Positions 18,096-25,712 of a DNA stretch of 64,000 nucleotides are shown in pieces. Source of the stretch: Flavobacterium panacagri (GTDB lineage Bacteria; Bacteroidota; Bacteroidia; Flavobacteriales; Flavobacteriaceae); assembly GCF_030378165.1 (NCBI RefSeq), contig NZ_CP119766.1, positions 5,022,001 to 5,086,000 of the forward strand, read 5' to 3'. Made by a program: the position numbers and the translations under genes. Each line of letters starts with the position of its first letter. Position 1 is the first letter of the stretch. The notes beneath the pieces were generated by a model, which was not told the origin of the DNA, ran no database searches, and was given only the letters and a program-made list of their open reading frames with translations.

Positions 18096-19559
18096 TTAGA
18101 ATTTACTGATGTAACTTCCGTAAATATCCCTAAACTGATTTCCTTTATCAAATCGGTCTTTACTTAACTTTTTATATTCTACCAATCCCCATAAAACAAA
18201 TTCCTTCAAGAAATAAATATCTTCTTTCGCTGTTTCTGGTTGGTATTTTTTAAGTAAATCATCTAAAGGTGTTACTTCATCCAGGATACTTTTATAATCA
18301 TTATCTGAAGCATCATCTAATAATTCGAAACCACTTTCGGCAAAAAACCATTCTACTACATCAGAATATGGCGTTTTTTCGTCTGGTTTTTCTAGTTTTT
18401 CAATTTTCGGAAAATACTCTGGAAACAAAGTTCGAATCGCCGAACCAATTAGAGTTTCCGCCACAACATCGGCTCCCTCCTGCTCTCCTTCATAAACCAA
18501 TTCTACTTTTCCTGTAATCGCTGGAATAATTCCGATAAAATCAGATAATCGTAAAGTCGTTTTCTCTACGCCAGAAATTAAAGCACGACGTTCTGCTGTA
18601 CTAATTAAATTTTCAAAAGCTGTAATACTCATTCTAGCACTTACACCGCTTTTATTATCGATGTATTCACTTTCTCGGGCTTCAAAACTAATCTGTTCTA
18701 AAATATCTCTCGCCAAACTTGGTACATAAACAAGATCGGTTTGGTTCTTATCCAATTTAGATTCCTGTTCTGTAATTGTTCTCGCAATAGCTATACTTTC
18801 TGGGTAATGAGTTAAAATCTGCGAACCAATTCTATCTTTTAAAGGCGTAACAATACTTCCTCTATTCGTATAATCTTCTGGATTTGCTGTAAAAACAAAC
18901 TGCATATCTAAAGGCATTCTCAATTTAAAACCTCTAATCTGGATATCACCTTCTTGCAGAATATTAAATAATGCCACCTGAATTCTAGCTTGTAAATCGG
19001 GTAATTCGTTAATCACAAAAATACAGCGGTTGGCTCTCGGAATCATTCCGAAATGAATTACACGATCATCTGCATAGGATAATTTCAAGTTTGCCGCTTT
19101 GATTGGATCAACATCTCCAATTAAATCAGCAACGGTTACATCTGGAGTTGCCAGTTTTTCAAAGAAACGTTCGCTTCTATGCAACCAAGAAATTGGAGTC
19201 TCCTCTCCTTTTTCTGCAATTAAATCCTTTGCAAAGCGAGAAATTGGATTTAGCGGATCATCATTAATTTCCGAACCTTCCACAAATGGAATATATTCAT
19301 CCAATAATTCCGCCATTTTACGAGCCAAACGTGTTTTAGCCTGTCCGCGAAGTCCTAGTAAATTAATATTATGACGAGATAAAATAGCTCTTTCTAATTC
19401 TGGAATTACCGTATTTTCGAATCCATGAACACCTTCAAAAACAGGTTTTCCTGATTTTATTTTTTCGCGAAGATTATTTCGCAATTCATCCTTAATGCTT
19501 GTACTTTTATATCCAGTGGCTTTTAATTGACCTAATGTCTTTATAGTATTGATTTCCAT
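18096..19559 (-). CDS. MoxR/magnesium-chelatase-like AAA+ ATPase
   Basis: This 487-residue AAA+ ATPase has a Walker A motif GLRGQAKT (69-76) and a Walker B-like stretch FVINEL (181-186), where Asn replaces the usual first Asp. The following sequence (QEGDIQIRGFKLRMPLDMQFVFTANPEDYTNRG) is typical of the MoxR/ChlI group, which remodels protein complexes together with a VWA-domain partner. That partner is the next gene upstream in the operon direction (19688-20806), 128 bp away. Magnesium chelatase proper is unlikely: the window has no BchH-type subunit or other tetrapyrrole gene. The target of the pair is unknown. Confidence 0.85.
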   Translation of the reverse strand: MEINTIKTLGQLKATGYKSTSIKDELRNNLREKIKSGKPVFEGVHGFENTVIPELERAILSRHNINLLGLRGQAKTRLARKMAELLDEYIPFVEGSEINDDPLNPISRFAKDLIAEKGEETPISWLHRSERFFEKLATPDVTVADLIGDVDPIKAANLKLSYADDRVIHFGMIPRANRCIFVINELPDLQARIQVALFNILQEGDIQIRGFKLRMPLDMQFVFTANPEDYTNRGSIVTPLKDRIGSQILTHYPESIAIARTITEQESKLDKNQTDLVYVPSLARDILEQISFEARESEYIDNKSGVSARMSITAFENLISTAERRALISGVEKTTLRLSDFIGIIPAITGKVELVYEGEQEGADVVAETLIGSAIRTLFPEYFPKIEKLEKPDEKTPYSDVVEWFFAESGFELLDDASDNDYKSILDEVTPLDDLLKKYQPETAKEDIYFLKEFVLWGLVEYKKLSKDRFDKGNQFRDIYGSYISKF

Positions 19560-19603
19560 TGTATTGAAATATAGATTGTTTATTAATTGATTTGGCGAGT
19601 GTT

Positions 19604-19623
19604 AGACGCACCGCGATGCGTCT
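19604..19623. repeat. REP-like palindrome AGACGCA-TGCGTCT
   Basis: AGACGCA (19604-19610) and TGCGTCT (19617-19623) form a 7-bp stem with a 6-base loop, followed by CTACGATATGCG. The gap between the VWA and MoxR genes also holds CTTAG-type words at 19655-19687. Confidence 0.5.
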
Positions 19624-19654
19624 CTACGATATGCGTTATGTTTACTCGACCGCA

Positions 19655-19687
19655 GAGAAACCTTAGTATCTTAACGACTTAGAACCC
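19655..19687. repeat. CTTAG-type short repeat at the 3' end of the VWA gene
   Basis: Words CCTTAGTATCTTAACGACTTAG sit immediately beyond the stop codon of the minus-strand VWA gene. Same family as 958-992, 1692-1752 and 13704-13746. Confidence 0.4.
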
Positions 19688-20806
19688 TTATTTAATCCTT
19701 TTCTTTCTATTCGCTTCATAATCTTCAAAAATCATTTCGCCCAAACCTTTAATTCCGGTATAAAATGCTTTCCCCTGATTCGCTTCTGTGAACTGATTTA
19801 CAAATCGCTGCAAATAAGGATCTCTAGCAATCATAAAAGTAGTAATCGGAATATGAAGCTTTCTTGCCTGCTGTGCCTGTGTATAACATTTATCCACAAT
19901 ATACTCGTCTAAACCGTTACTATTCATATAATAAGAACCATCACGTTCACGAACGCAGCTTGGTTTTCCGTCGGTAATCATGAAAATCTGCTTGTTGGTG
20001 TTTCGTTTTCTTCGCAGAATATCCATTGCCAATTGCAAACCTGCAACCGTATTAGTATGATATGGTCCAACTTGCAAATAAGGTAAATCTTTAATTGGAA
20101 TTGTCCAGGCATCATTACCAAAAACTAAAATATCCAAAGTATCTTTAGGATATCTTGTTGTGATTAATTCTGCTAATGCCATTGCTACTTTTTTGGCTGG
20201 TGTAATACGATCTTCGCCGTACAAAATCATACTATGGCTGATGTCAATCATCAATACCGTACTCATTTGAGCTTTGTATTGCGCATCTTCTACGATCAAA
20301 TCGTTTTCAGTAAGCATAAAACTTTCGACACCATTATTGACCTGAGCATTTCGAAGACTTTCAGTTAATGAAATTCTTTCCAGACTGTCACCGAAATTAT
20401 ATTCGCGGAATTCTCCCGTATGCTCATCGCCGCTTCCGGCATATTTGGTTTTATGATTTCCGCTTCCGGATTTTTTCAGGTTTCCAAAAATCTGATCTAA
20501 TGCCTGCTGTCTGATTGCTCTTTCGGTTTTTGCAGTAATTCCTAAACCAGAACTTCCATCATCTTTTACTTCATCTCTGATATAACCCTTCTTTTTTAAA
20601 TCTTCGATAAAATCTTCTATGGTATAATTCTCGTCGGTAAGTTTGTATTCTTTATCCAGTTCCCTGAGCCAGTTGATGGCTTCATCAAAATCACCCGAAG
20701 TATGGGTAATCAACTCTTTAAAAATCGTAAAAAGTTTGTCAAACGGAGACTGAAAAGGAGCTTCGTAAGTCTTAAAATAAAAGCCTTTTTTAAAATCGTT
20801 TTTCAT
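19688..20806 (-). CDS. VWA-domain protein, partner of MoxR ATPase
   Basis: This 372-residue protein has a C-terminal von Willebrand factor A domain (about 182-360). The metal-binding MIDAS residues are visible: DISHS (188-192), a Thr in HTNTVAGL (250-257) and ITDGKPS (277-283). The N-terminal half is helical and charged, with a Gly/Ser-rich stretch around 110-130. No signal peptide or membrane span is seen, so it should be cytoplasmic. Proteins of this class work with MoxR-type ATPases, and the ATPase gene follows directly. The process served (metal insertion, complex assembly or stress response) cannot be told from sequence. Confidence 0.85.
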   Translation of the reverse strand: MKNDFKKGFYFKTYEAPFQSPFDKLFTIFKELITHTSGDFDEAINWLRELDKEYKLTDENYTIEDFIEDLKKKGYIRDEVKDDGSSGLGITAKTERAIRQQALDQIFGNLKKSGSGNHKTKYAGSGDEHTGEFREYNFGDSLERISLTESLRNAQVNNGVESFMLTENDLIVEDAQYKAQMSTVLMIDISHSMILYGEDRITPAKKVAMALAELITTRYPKDTLDILVFGNDAWTIPIKDLPYLQVGPYHTNTVAGLQLAMDILRRKRNTNKQIFMITDGKPSCVRERDGSYYMNSNGLDEYIVDKCYTQAQQARKLHIPITTFMIARDPYLQRFVNQFTEANQGKAFYTGIKGLGEMIFEDYEANRKKRIK

Positions 20807-20912
20807 AAATCTAAAATTACATCTTTTTAGAATTATGAAAAACGAATCGATTATTAATTTTTAGTTAAAATATTTAATCAAAAATCTCAACTAACAGTGT
20901 TAGATGTAATAA

Positions 20913-21311
20913 TTATTCAAACTTTCCGTCCAAATAATACCACGCTCCATTTTCGAACTTAAACGTAGAAAATTCATAATGTGTCTGAGGTTTATTATTT
21001 GAATCTAAAAAATACGCTTTGAATTCTACGGTATTTTCTGTAGAACTAAGGATTTCCAATTTTTGCCATTTATTAGAAACAGCCCATCTTAAAATTTCAG
21101 TTTTTGAATAATATTTCCTTTCTGAAACATAAGTGGTTTCCATTAAATAATTAGCATTATGAGTTGCATAAGCGGAATATCTCGAACGCATTAAAGCTAA
21201 TGCTGAAGGTGCTTTTTGACCGTTGTTTAAATATAATCCACAGCAGTTTTCAAAAAGCAATCCTGTATCGCAGAAACATTTTTTACTCTCCATCGACTGG
21301 TTCTTCTCCAT
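20913..21311 (-). CDS. YchJ-like protein with SEC-C type metal-binding motif
   Basis: This 132-residue protein begins with CFCDTGLLFENCC, the Cys pattern of a SEC-C-like zinc site, followed by ALMRSRYSAYATHNANYLMETT, which is the conserved core of YchJ/UPF0225 proteins. The rest is a small alpha+beta domain of NTF2-like character ending in WYYLDGKFE. Function is unknown in general. The start overlaps the end of the preceding gene: ATG 21311 overlaps by 29 bp, and an alternative ATG at 21293 by 11 bp and starts just before the Cys motif. The overlap suggests translational coupling. Confidence 0.8.
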   Translation of the reverse strand: MEKNQSMESKKCFCDTGLLFENCCGLYLNNGQKAPSALALMRSRYSAYATHNANYLMETTYVSERKYYSKTEILRWAVSNKWQKLEILSSTENTVEFKAYFLDSNNKPQTHYEFSTFKFENGAWYYLDGKFE

Positions 21312-21516
21312 TAATTTTTACATGAAGCTGGTTCAATAAAACCTGATAACGGGTGATTTCTCTCACTTCTTCATCCTCTTCTGCAAAATCAATCATTTCG
21401 TCTAATGTTTCGCTTACTTCTAATAATTTATTATTAGCTTCTCTGTCATTTTTTGCAGCGATTAAATCGATAATTTCTTGTACGCTTGCTTTTAGGGTTT
21501 CGAATTTTGAATTCAT
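21283..21516 (-). CDS. Small acidic helical protein, unknown function
   Basis: This 77-residue protein is highly charged and almost certainly all-helical (KFETLKASVQEIIDLIAAK, then an acidic EEDEEVREI segment). It has no signal peptide or membrane span. I use the ATG at 21516, after which the protein-like composition begins; an extension to 21558 would run into the palindromic repeat at 21535. It overlaps the start of the YchJ-like gene, so the two form a small operon. I do not recognise a named family. Confidence 0.65.
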   Translation of the reverse strand: MNSKFETLKASVQEIIDLIAAKNDREANNKLLEVSETLDEMIDFAEEDEEVREITRYQVLLNQLHVKINGEEPVDGE

Positions 21517-21534
21517 ATGGTTTTGTTTTTTTTT

Positions 21535-21624
21535 GCCACGAATTACACAAATTTTCACTAATTTTTAATCTGCATGGAACCCAAATTTTAAATAAAATTC
21601 GTGCTAATTAGTAAAATTAGTGGC
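21535..21624. repeat. Diverged CCACGAATT inverted-repeat element
   Basis: GCCACGAATTACACAAATTTT at the left and ATTAGTAAAATTAGTGGC at the right form an imperfect palindrome. The centre has TTTTAAATAAAATTCGTG, as in the copies at 13753-14035. It lies just beyond the stop codon of the small gene at 21634-21774. Confidence 0.65.
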
Positions 21625-21633
21625 TACTTATAT

Positions 21634-21774
21634 TTACTCTTTACTTTCGTTGAATTTTTTCACAATTTCTTTCAGCTTTTCTTTGCGCGAAACTTCGGCT
21701 TGTTTTTTCTTAGCCTGGGCTTTGTGCAATTTATCATTATGCTTTTTGATATTCTTTTCATTATTGCGTCCCAT
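21634..21774 (-). CDS. Small basic coiled-coil-like protein (46 aa), translationally coupled
   Basis: The ATG at 21772-21774 shares one base with the TAA stop of the preceding gene (TAATG), so translation is probably coupled. The 46-residue product starts MGRNNEKNIKKHNDK, is rich in Lys, Asn, Gln and Glu, and has no hydrophobic segment. It looks like a continuous charged helix that could bind nucleic acid or ribosomes. No function can be assigned. The exact overlap with its neighbour is the main evidence that it is real. Confidence 0.6.
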   Translation of the reverse strand: MGRNNEKNIKKHNDKLHKAQAKKKQAEVSRKEKLKEIVKKFNESKE

Positions 21775-22316
21775 TATACTTCTCTTTTAATTTGTTCTAA
21801 AGTTTTCTCGGTAAAAATCAATTCAGTGATAATTTGTTTTCTTAAATCATCAATATCATCATAATCAAAATGTTTTGCCCAATTCGTCAGCTGCTGCAGG
21901 TTTCTTATTTGCTTTAGTCTTTTAGTTGTCTCCAAACTCGTTCTTAAAACCGCTTTTCCATCGTATTCTGGATTATTTTTATGCTGATAATTGGCTAAAT
22001 TCTTTTCAAAATCTGCTTCTACATAATACAGTTTATCTGTTGCATTGTCTGGATAAAATTCTGTCCATTTAGCAAAACCAATTTTAGTTTTTGATTCTGT
22101 TTCTGGATCGCGGGCAACTAAACGCCATTTGCTGTTTGCCAGTCTTCCCCAGTGATTAGAAACACGATACATGCCTTCTTCTGTATAATAATAAGCACTT
22201 CCTGCTTTACTTTCAAATTGTTTCTTTAAACCTTGAATCGCTTCAGGAAGTACTTCATGAAACGCACAAAAAGTATTTTTAAAAGAATTTGGATGTGGTT
22301 TAAAGTTTTTCTGCAT
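21774..22316 (-). CDS. Conserved hypothetical protein (180 aa)
   Basis: This 180-residue soluble protein has no signal peptide. It has a central part rich in Trp and Tyr (YRVSNHWGRLANSKWRL, KWTEFYP) and a helical C-terminal third ending in EKTLEQIKREV. I do not recognise a family. I use the ATG at 22316 because a -7 promoter box (TATATTTG, minus strand 22321-22328) lies only 5 bases upstream, which rules out the in-frame ATG at 22400. The next gene starts inside its stop codon. It is divergent from the gene at 22403. Confidence 0.6.
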   Translation of the reverse strand: MQKNFKPHPNSFKNTFCAFHEVLPEAIQGLKKQFESKAGSAYYYTEEGMYRVSNHWGRLANSKWRLVARDPETESKTKIGFAKWTEFYPDNATDKLYYVEADFEKNLANYQHKNNPEYDGKAVLRTSLETTKRLKQIRNLQQLTNWAKHFDYDDIDDLRKQIITELIFTEKTLEQIKREV

Positions 22317-22320
22317 GATG

Positions 22321-22328
22321 CAAATATA
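22321..22328 (-). promoter_or_regulatory. Promoter -7 box, minus strand
   Basis: TATATTTG on the minus strand fits TAnnTTTG exactly. It lies 5 bases before the ATG at 22316, implying a leaderless message for the hypothetical-protein pair. Confidence 0.5.
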
Positions 22329-22369
22329 CTCAGATTGCACGGAACTCCCTAAAGCAAACCTAAATTGCT

Positions 22370-22377
22370 TACCTTTG
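22370..22377 (+). promoter_or_regulatory. Promoter -7 box, plus strand
   Basis: TACCTTTG matches the consensus and lies 26 bp before the ATG at 22403. It sits back to back with the minus-strand box at 22321-22328. Confidence 0.5.
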
Positions 22378-22402
22378 TGACTTAATTTCAAAACATACAC
22401 TC

Positions 22403-22648
22403 ATGTCTAAAGATGAACAACAAAAAATGCCGCAAAAAGGAGTTTTTACCGGTATTATCGAAAAAGATGAAAACAACAATTATTTCTGCGGCGAATATCT
22501 TTTAGACTACAAAACGGTTCAATCTAATTTTAAAGTGGGAGATTGGATTACTATTAAGTCAATCATTGAAAACCCAAGTGATATTAGCTACGACAAATAT
22601 CCAAAGAAGTCTAGAAACTTCGACAAGGCTAATCATAAGCCGGAGTAG
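22403..22648 (+). CDS. Small conserved hypothetical protein (81 aa)
   Basis: This 81-residue soluble protein contains GVFTGIIEKDENNNYFCGEYLLD and FKVGDWITIKSI, which read as a small beta-barrel (OB-like or SH3-like) domain, followed by a basic disordered tail. There is no signal peptide. A promoter box lies 26 bp upstream, supporting the ATG at 22403. Function is unknown. A palindromic element of the CGCAAAG family begins 36 bp after its stop codon. Confidence 0.6.
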   Translation: MSKDEQQKMPQKGVFTGIIEKDENNNYFCGEYLLDYKTVQSNFKVGDWITIKSIIENPSDISYDKYPKKSRNFDKANHKPE

Positions 22649-22683
22649 TTTTTTTGTTTCAAGTTTCAAGTTTTTGTTGGAGC

Positions 22684-22860
22684 GGGTAATTTTTAACGCA
22701 AAGAACGCTAAGGTTATTTTTACAGGCGTTATAAATTGAGAAATATTTAAGTTCGCAAAGCTTTGTGTACATAAAGCTTTGCGAACTTTACGTTTACATA
22801 AACTTTGAAAAAAAACTTTGCGGTCTTTGCGTTGACCTTCGCGCACTTTGCGGTTAAATA
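22684..22860. repeat. Single copy of the CGCAAAG palindromic element
   Basis: The inner hairpin is a perfect 16-bp stem: AAGTTCGCAAAGCTTT (22749-22764) pairs with AAAGCTTTGCGAACTT (22773-22788) around an 8-base loop. Outer words TAACGCAAAGAACG (left) and CACTTTGCGGTTAAA (right) pair loosely. It is related to the triple array at 1000-1681. Confidence 0.8.
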
Positions 22861-22921
22861 AACTTACAGTTAACTTTTCTCAATATTTTTTCCATCAAAA
22901 CTAAAAAGTTAAAAAAAAGTG

Positions 22922-22929
22922 TACCTTTG
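22922..22929 (+). promoter_or_regulatory. Promoter -7 box for the J-domain gene
   Basis: TACCTTTG matches TAnnTTTG exactly and lies 70 bp before the ATG at 23000. No clear -33 TTTG is seen. Confidence 0.5.
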
Positions 22930-22999
22930 CAAAAAATTTGTCGATTTGAACTAATTAATATCGATTTCAAACTAATAGACAAGTAGTTACCTTTTATTT

Positions 23000-23440
23000 A
23001 TGAAAAAAATAGTTGAATACCGCAAGTTACTAAACGTAGAGAAAACTGCAGAATTAAAAGATTTAAAAACAATTTATCGCAATGCGATGAAAGAATCTCA
23101 TCCTGATAAATTCGTTGGAGATGAAGCTGGTCTTAAAGCTGCAGAAGAAAAAAGTAAAACGATTATCGAAGCTTACCACTTTTTAGTAAGTATTCACCCT
23201 GATACTATCAAACTTAATTTACCTGAGTACACAGAAACAATTTCAACTTGTTCTATCACAGATTTTAAATTTGTTGAAGGTCGTTTAATTATTGATTTTT
23301 CTAACGGAAGTGTTTACGAATACATTAGTGTTCCTAAAGCAACTTACGTGAAAATGGTAAATGCTGATTCTCCTGCAAGATTTGCAAAAAGACATATTTT
23401 AAATGCTTTTACTTGGAGAAAGAAAACAAACCAAGAATAG
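23000..23440 (+). CDS. J-domain and KTSC-domain protein
   Basis: This 146-residue protein joins an N-terminal J-domain (about 4-65, with the diagnostic HPD at 34-36) to a C-terminal KTSC domain (about 85-140: IIDFSNGSVYEYISVPKATYVKMV...). J-domains recruit and stimulate Hsp70/DnaK. KTSC is a small domain of unknown role often found with RNA- or translation-related proteins. The protein lacks the Gly/Phe and zinc regions of DnaJ, so it is a dedicated co-chaperone rather than DnaJ itself. It is monocistronic, with its own promoter box and terminator. Confidence 0.88.
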   Translation: MKKIVEYRKLLNVEKTAELKDLKTIYRNAMKESHPDKFVGDEAGLKAAEEKSKTIIEAYHFLVSIHPDTIKLNLPEYTETISTCSITDFKFVEGRLIIDFSNGSVYEYISVPKATYVKMVNADSPARFAKRHILNAFTWRKKTNQE

Positions 23441-23463
23441 TCTAAAAAACATTATATTTTATC

Positions 23464-23495
23464 AAAAAGCACTCCTGCAAATGAGTGCTTTTTTT
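23464..23495 (+). terminator. Rho-independent terminator of the J-domain gene
   Basis: AAAAAGCACTC pairs with GAGTGCTTTTT around an 8-base loop and ends in a T-run, 23 bp after the stop codon. Confidence 0.85.
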
Positions 23496-23661
23496 ATGCC
23501 TACAAATAAAAAAAACAAATACAGCGCCTCTAATTAAATTTCTAATTAAGAGTTTTAAATCAAATCAAACCAACAAACACACTGATTTAATGGGTTTTAA
23601 ATCAAAAAAAACTATAACAAAATTTTAGGTTACAAAATTCTTTATGTTTTATATTTTTAGA

Positions 23662-23669
23662 TACTTTTG
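23662..23669 (+). promoter_or_regulatory. Promoter -7 box for the TlpA-like gene
   Basis: TACTTTTG matches the consensus and lies 34 bp before the ATG at 23704. Confidence 0.5.
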
Positions 23670-23703
23670 TTGCACAAATCAATTAACTAATTAATTTTTT
23701 ATA

Positions 23704-24465
23704 ATGAAAAAAATACTTTTTGTACTTACAGCTTCTGCAGCTATCATTTCTTGCAGCAAAGTTAAAGATGGAGAATACCTTATTACAGGTACAGCTACAG
23801 GAATTGAAAACGGAAAAACTATTATTTTACAAGGTGCAGATCCTGCTACAAGAATGCCAATTTCTCTTGATACAGTAAAAGTTGAAAATGGAAAATTTGA
23901 AATAAAAGGAAAAGTTACTGAACCAGCTTTCCATACCTTAATTTTACAAGGAGCAAATGGACCTATCCCATTAATTCTTGAAACTGGAGAAATTAAAGTT
24001 GTTATTGATAAAGACAGTATCCACAAATCTAAAGTTACTGGAACTTATAACAATGACGAATATTTAGCTTTTACTGAAGACATGAATAAAACTCAAAAAA
24101 GTTTAATTGATTTTCAGAAAAAGAACAACGAAAAAATGAAACAAGCTCAACAAGCTCAAGATACAGCGACTATCAACAGTTTGATGAAACAATACATGGA
24201 AATCCAAAAAGAAGTTGGAGAAAACAGCAAAAAGAAATTTTTAGCATACGCTGAAGGTCACCCAAAATCTTATATCACTGCTTTAATTGTTCAACAAATG
24301 CTGAATGATCCAGCTGCTGATACTAAAAAATTAGAGAGCATTTATAACTCTTTAGATGAGTCAGTAAAAAATACTACTCCAGGAAAAGAAATCAAAACTA
24401 GATTTGGACAAGCAAAATTGCCATCTGTTGGAGCTACAGCTGCACCAGTAGGCAGCGCTAAATGA
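23704..24465 (+). CDS. Truncated product: DUF4369 domain lipoprotein
   Basis: If the TGA terminates translation, the product is a 253-residue lipoprotein with the DUF4369-like domain and helical linker but without the thioredoxin domain. It ends in a Pro/Ala/Ser-rich linker (GATAAPVGSAK). It would lack redox activity. A second possible product from ATG 24592 (92 residues) would lack the CGPC motif and is unlikely to work. Confidence 0.5.
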   Translation: MKKILFVLTASAAIISCSKVKDGEYLITGTATGIENGKTIILQGADPATRMPISLDTVKVENGKFEIKGKVTEPAFHTLILQGANGPIPLILETGEIKVVIDKDSIHKSKVTGTYNNDEYLAFTEDMNKTQKSLIDFQKKNNEKMKQAQQAQDTATINSLMKQYMEIQKEVGENSKKKFLAYAEGHPKSYITALIVQQMLNDPAADTKKLESIYNSLDESVKNTTPGKEIKTRFGQAKLPSVGATAAPVGSAK

Positions 24466-24870
24466 AGAGCAGATTTTTCGGCTCCTAATCCAGAAGGAAA
24501 AGTAGTTTCTCTAAAAGAAAGTTTAGGAAAAGTAACTATCGTAGATTTCTGGGCTTCATGGTGTGGTCCATGCAGACAAGAAAATCCAAATGTGGTTGCT
24601 ATCTATAAAGAATTACATTCAAAAGGCTTAAACATCGTTGGTGTTTCTTTAGATAAAGATGCTGCTAAATGGAAAGAGGCTATCGCAAAAGATGGTTTGA
24701 CTTGGACTCATGTTTCTAACCTAAAATTTTGGGAAGAGCCAATTGCAAAACAATACAATGTTGAATCTATTCCAGCAACTTTTATTCTTGATGCATCAGG
24801 AAAAGTAGTAGCTCAGGATTTAAGAGGCGCAGAATTGAAAGCAAAAATCGTAGAGCTTTTAGCTAAATAA
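23704..24870 (+). pseudogene. TlpA-like thiol-disulfide oxidoreductase gene with an in-frame TGA
   Basis: Read through the TGA at 24463-24465, this is one 388-codon frame with the usual layout of Bacteroidota TlpA/DUF4369 lipoproteins. It has a lipobox (AAIISC), a DUF4369-type beta domain (about 20-120), a helical linker and a thioredoxin domain. The thioredoxin part is intact: WCGPC at 24559-24573, and the cis-Pro motif ESIPATF downstream. After the TGA the same frame stays open to 24870 without any start codon until 24592, which is beyond the active site. A single substitution (for example GGA to TGA) explains the break. Sequencing error or strain-specific loss are the likely causes; recoding is possible but unsupported. 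Confidence 0.75.
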
Positions 24871-24888
24871 TTAAGAAGTACTCAAAAC

Positions 24889-24916
24889 AAAAAATCTCCC
24901 TAGTGGAGATTTTTTT
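24889..24916 (+). terminator. Rho-independent terminator of the TlpA-like gene
   Basis: AAAAATCTCC and GGAGATTTTT pair around a short CTAGT loop and end in a T-run, about 20 bp after the stop codon. Confidence 0.85.
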
Positions 24917-25226
24917 GTTTGAATCAATTCCTTACCGAGTCTAAAAAGTTTATTTTTCTAAAAGAAATTAAAATCGTAATCAAAAAAAAATTAATGCAAA
25001 AAATGGCTTAAATTATATAAATGATCAATCTAATACATCCAACATAAATATTGGTTTAAGACTTTGGAGAGTTTGAATTAAAAGTGAAAAACACAAAAAA
25101 CCCTAAAAGAATATTCTTACTTTAAAAAATAACTAAATAAAAACAGATTTAAGCTTTTTTTTTTATTTTATTCAATTCCAATGAATTAAAAAATAACTTT
25201 AAAATAACTTTAAATTAAGTGCTTTT

Positions 25227-25261
25227 TTTGTTTGGAAATGTAGAAAGAGTTCCTATCTTTG
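25227..25261 (+). promoter_or_regulatory. Full -33/-7 promoter of tRNA-Tyr
   Basis: TTTG (25231-25234; an overlapping TTTG lies at 25227) and TATCTTTG (25254-25261) are 19 bp apart, an exact fit to the Bacteroidota consensus. The tRNA starts 37 bp downstream. Confidence 0.8.
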
Positions 25262-25298
25262 CCACCGCTTAGAACAACAAAGCACAAAAGCTGAGATC

Positions 25299-25379
25299 GG
25301 GGAGATACTCAAGCGGCCAACGAGGGCAGACTGTAAATCTGCTGTGTGAACTTCGCAGGTTCGAATCCTGCTCTCCCCA
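25299..25379 (+). tRNA. tRNA-Tyr (anticodon GTA)
   Basis: The acceptor arm GGGGAGA (25299-25305) pairs with TCTCCCC (25372-25378). D-arm CTC/GAG, anticodon stem GCAGA/TCTGC with loop CTGTAAA (anticodon GTA at 25333-25335), a long variable arm and a T-arm GCAGG-TTCGAAT-CCTGC are all present. The long variable arm fits tyrosine. CCA is not encoded. Its last 20 bases recur at 34289-34308. Confidence 0.96.
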
Positions 25380-25450
25380 CGGAAAGGGTAAAAAGGCGGA
25401 AAACTTAAAGTTTTCAATCTTTTCAAAAAGCCATAAAAAATTTCTGAAAA

Positions 25451-25481
25451 CCTGCAAATTGTTAAATTTGCAGGCTTTTTT
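25451..25481 (+). terminator. Terminator downstream of tRNA-Tyr
   Basis: CCTGCAAATT (25451-25460) and AATTTGCAGG (25465-25474) form a perfect 10-bp stem with a 4-base loop, followed by CTTTTTT. Confidence 0.85.
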
Positions 25482-25535
25482 ATTACTAAACTTCAAATTA
25501 TTGTAGTTTTTGTATTCTAAAATCCAACCCTAACG

Positions 25536-25575
25536 AAAAGAGAGCTTCATAAAAACATGAAGCTCTCTTTTTATT
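25536..25575. terminator. Strong hairpin between tRNA-Tyr and response-regulator gene
   Basis: AAAAGAGAGCTTCAT pairs with ATGAAGCTCTCTTTT around AAAAAC. A-runs before and T-runs after make it suitable for both directions. It lies between two convergent transcription units. Confidence 0.75.
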
Positions 25576-25712
25576 TTCTCACAAAACAGATTAAGTATCT
25601 TCACTATTAAATGATGTCCAAATAAAGTAAAAAATTGATTTATTTCATTAGTACATTAAAGGCTTTTTGGAACTTAGACATCTGGCAGATTCTTTTTCAT
25701 TTCTATACTATT

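Noticed and set aside
18096..20806. Magnesium chelatase (chlorophyll/cobalamin) subunits
   Set aside because: The pair is of the general MoxR/VWA type; no large chelatase subunit or tetrapyrrole gene occurs in the window.
24463..24465. Selenocysteine codon in the TlpA-like gene
   Set aside because: The TGA lies in the linker before the thioredoxin domain, the CGPC motif keeps both Cys, and no SECIS-type stem was recognised.
25269..25496. Minus-strand open frame over the tRNA-Tyr
   Set aside because: It is the antisense of the tRNA (GEQDSNLRSSHS-type sequence), a well-known false gene pattern.
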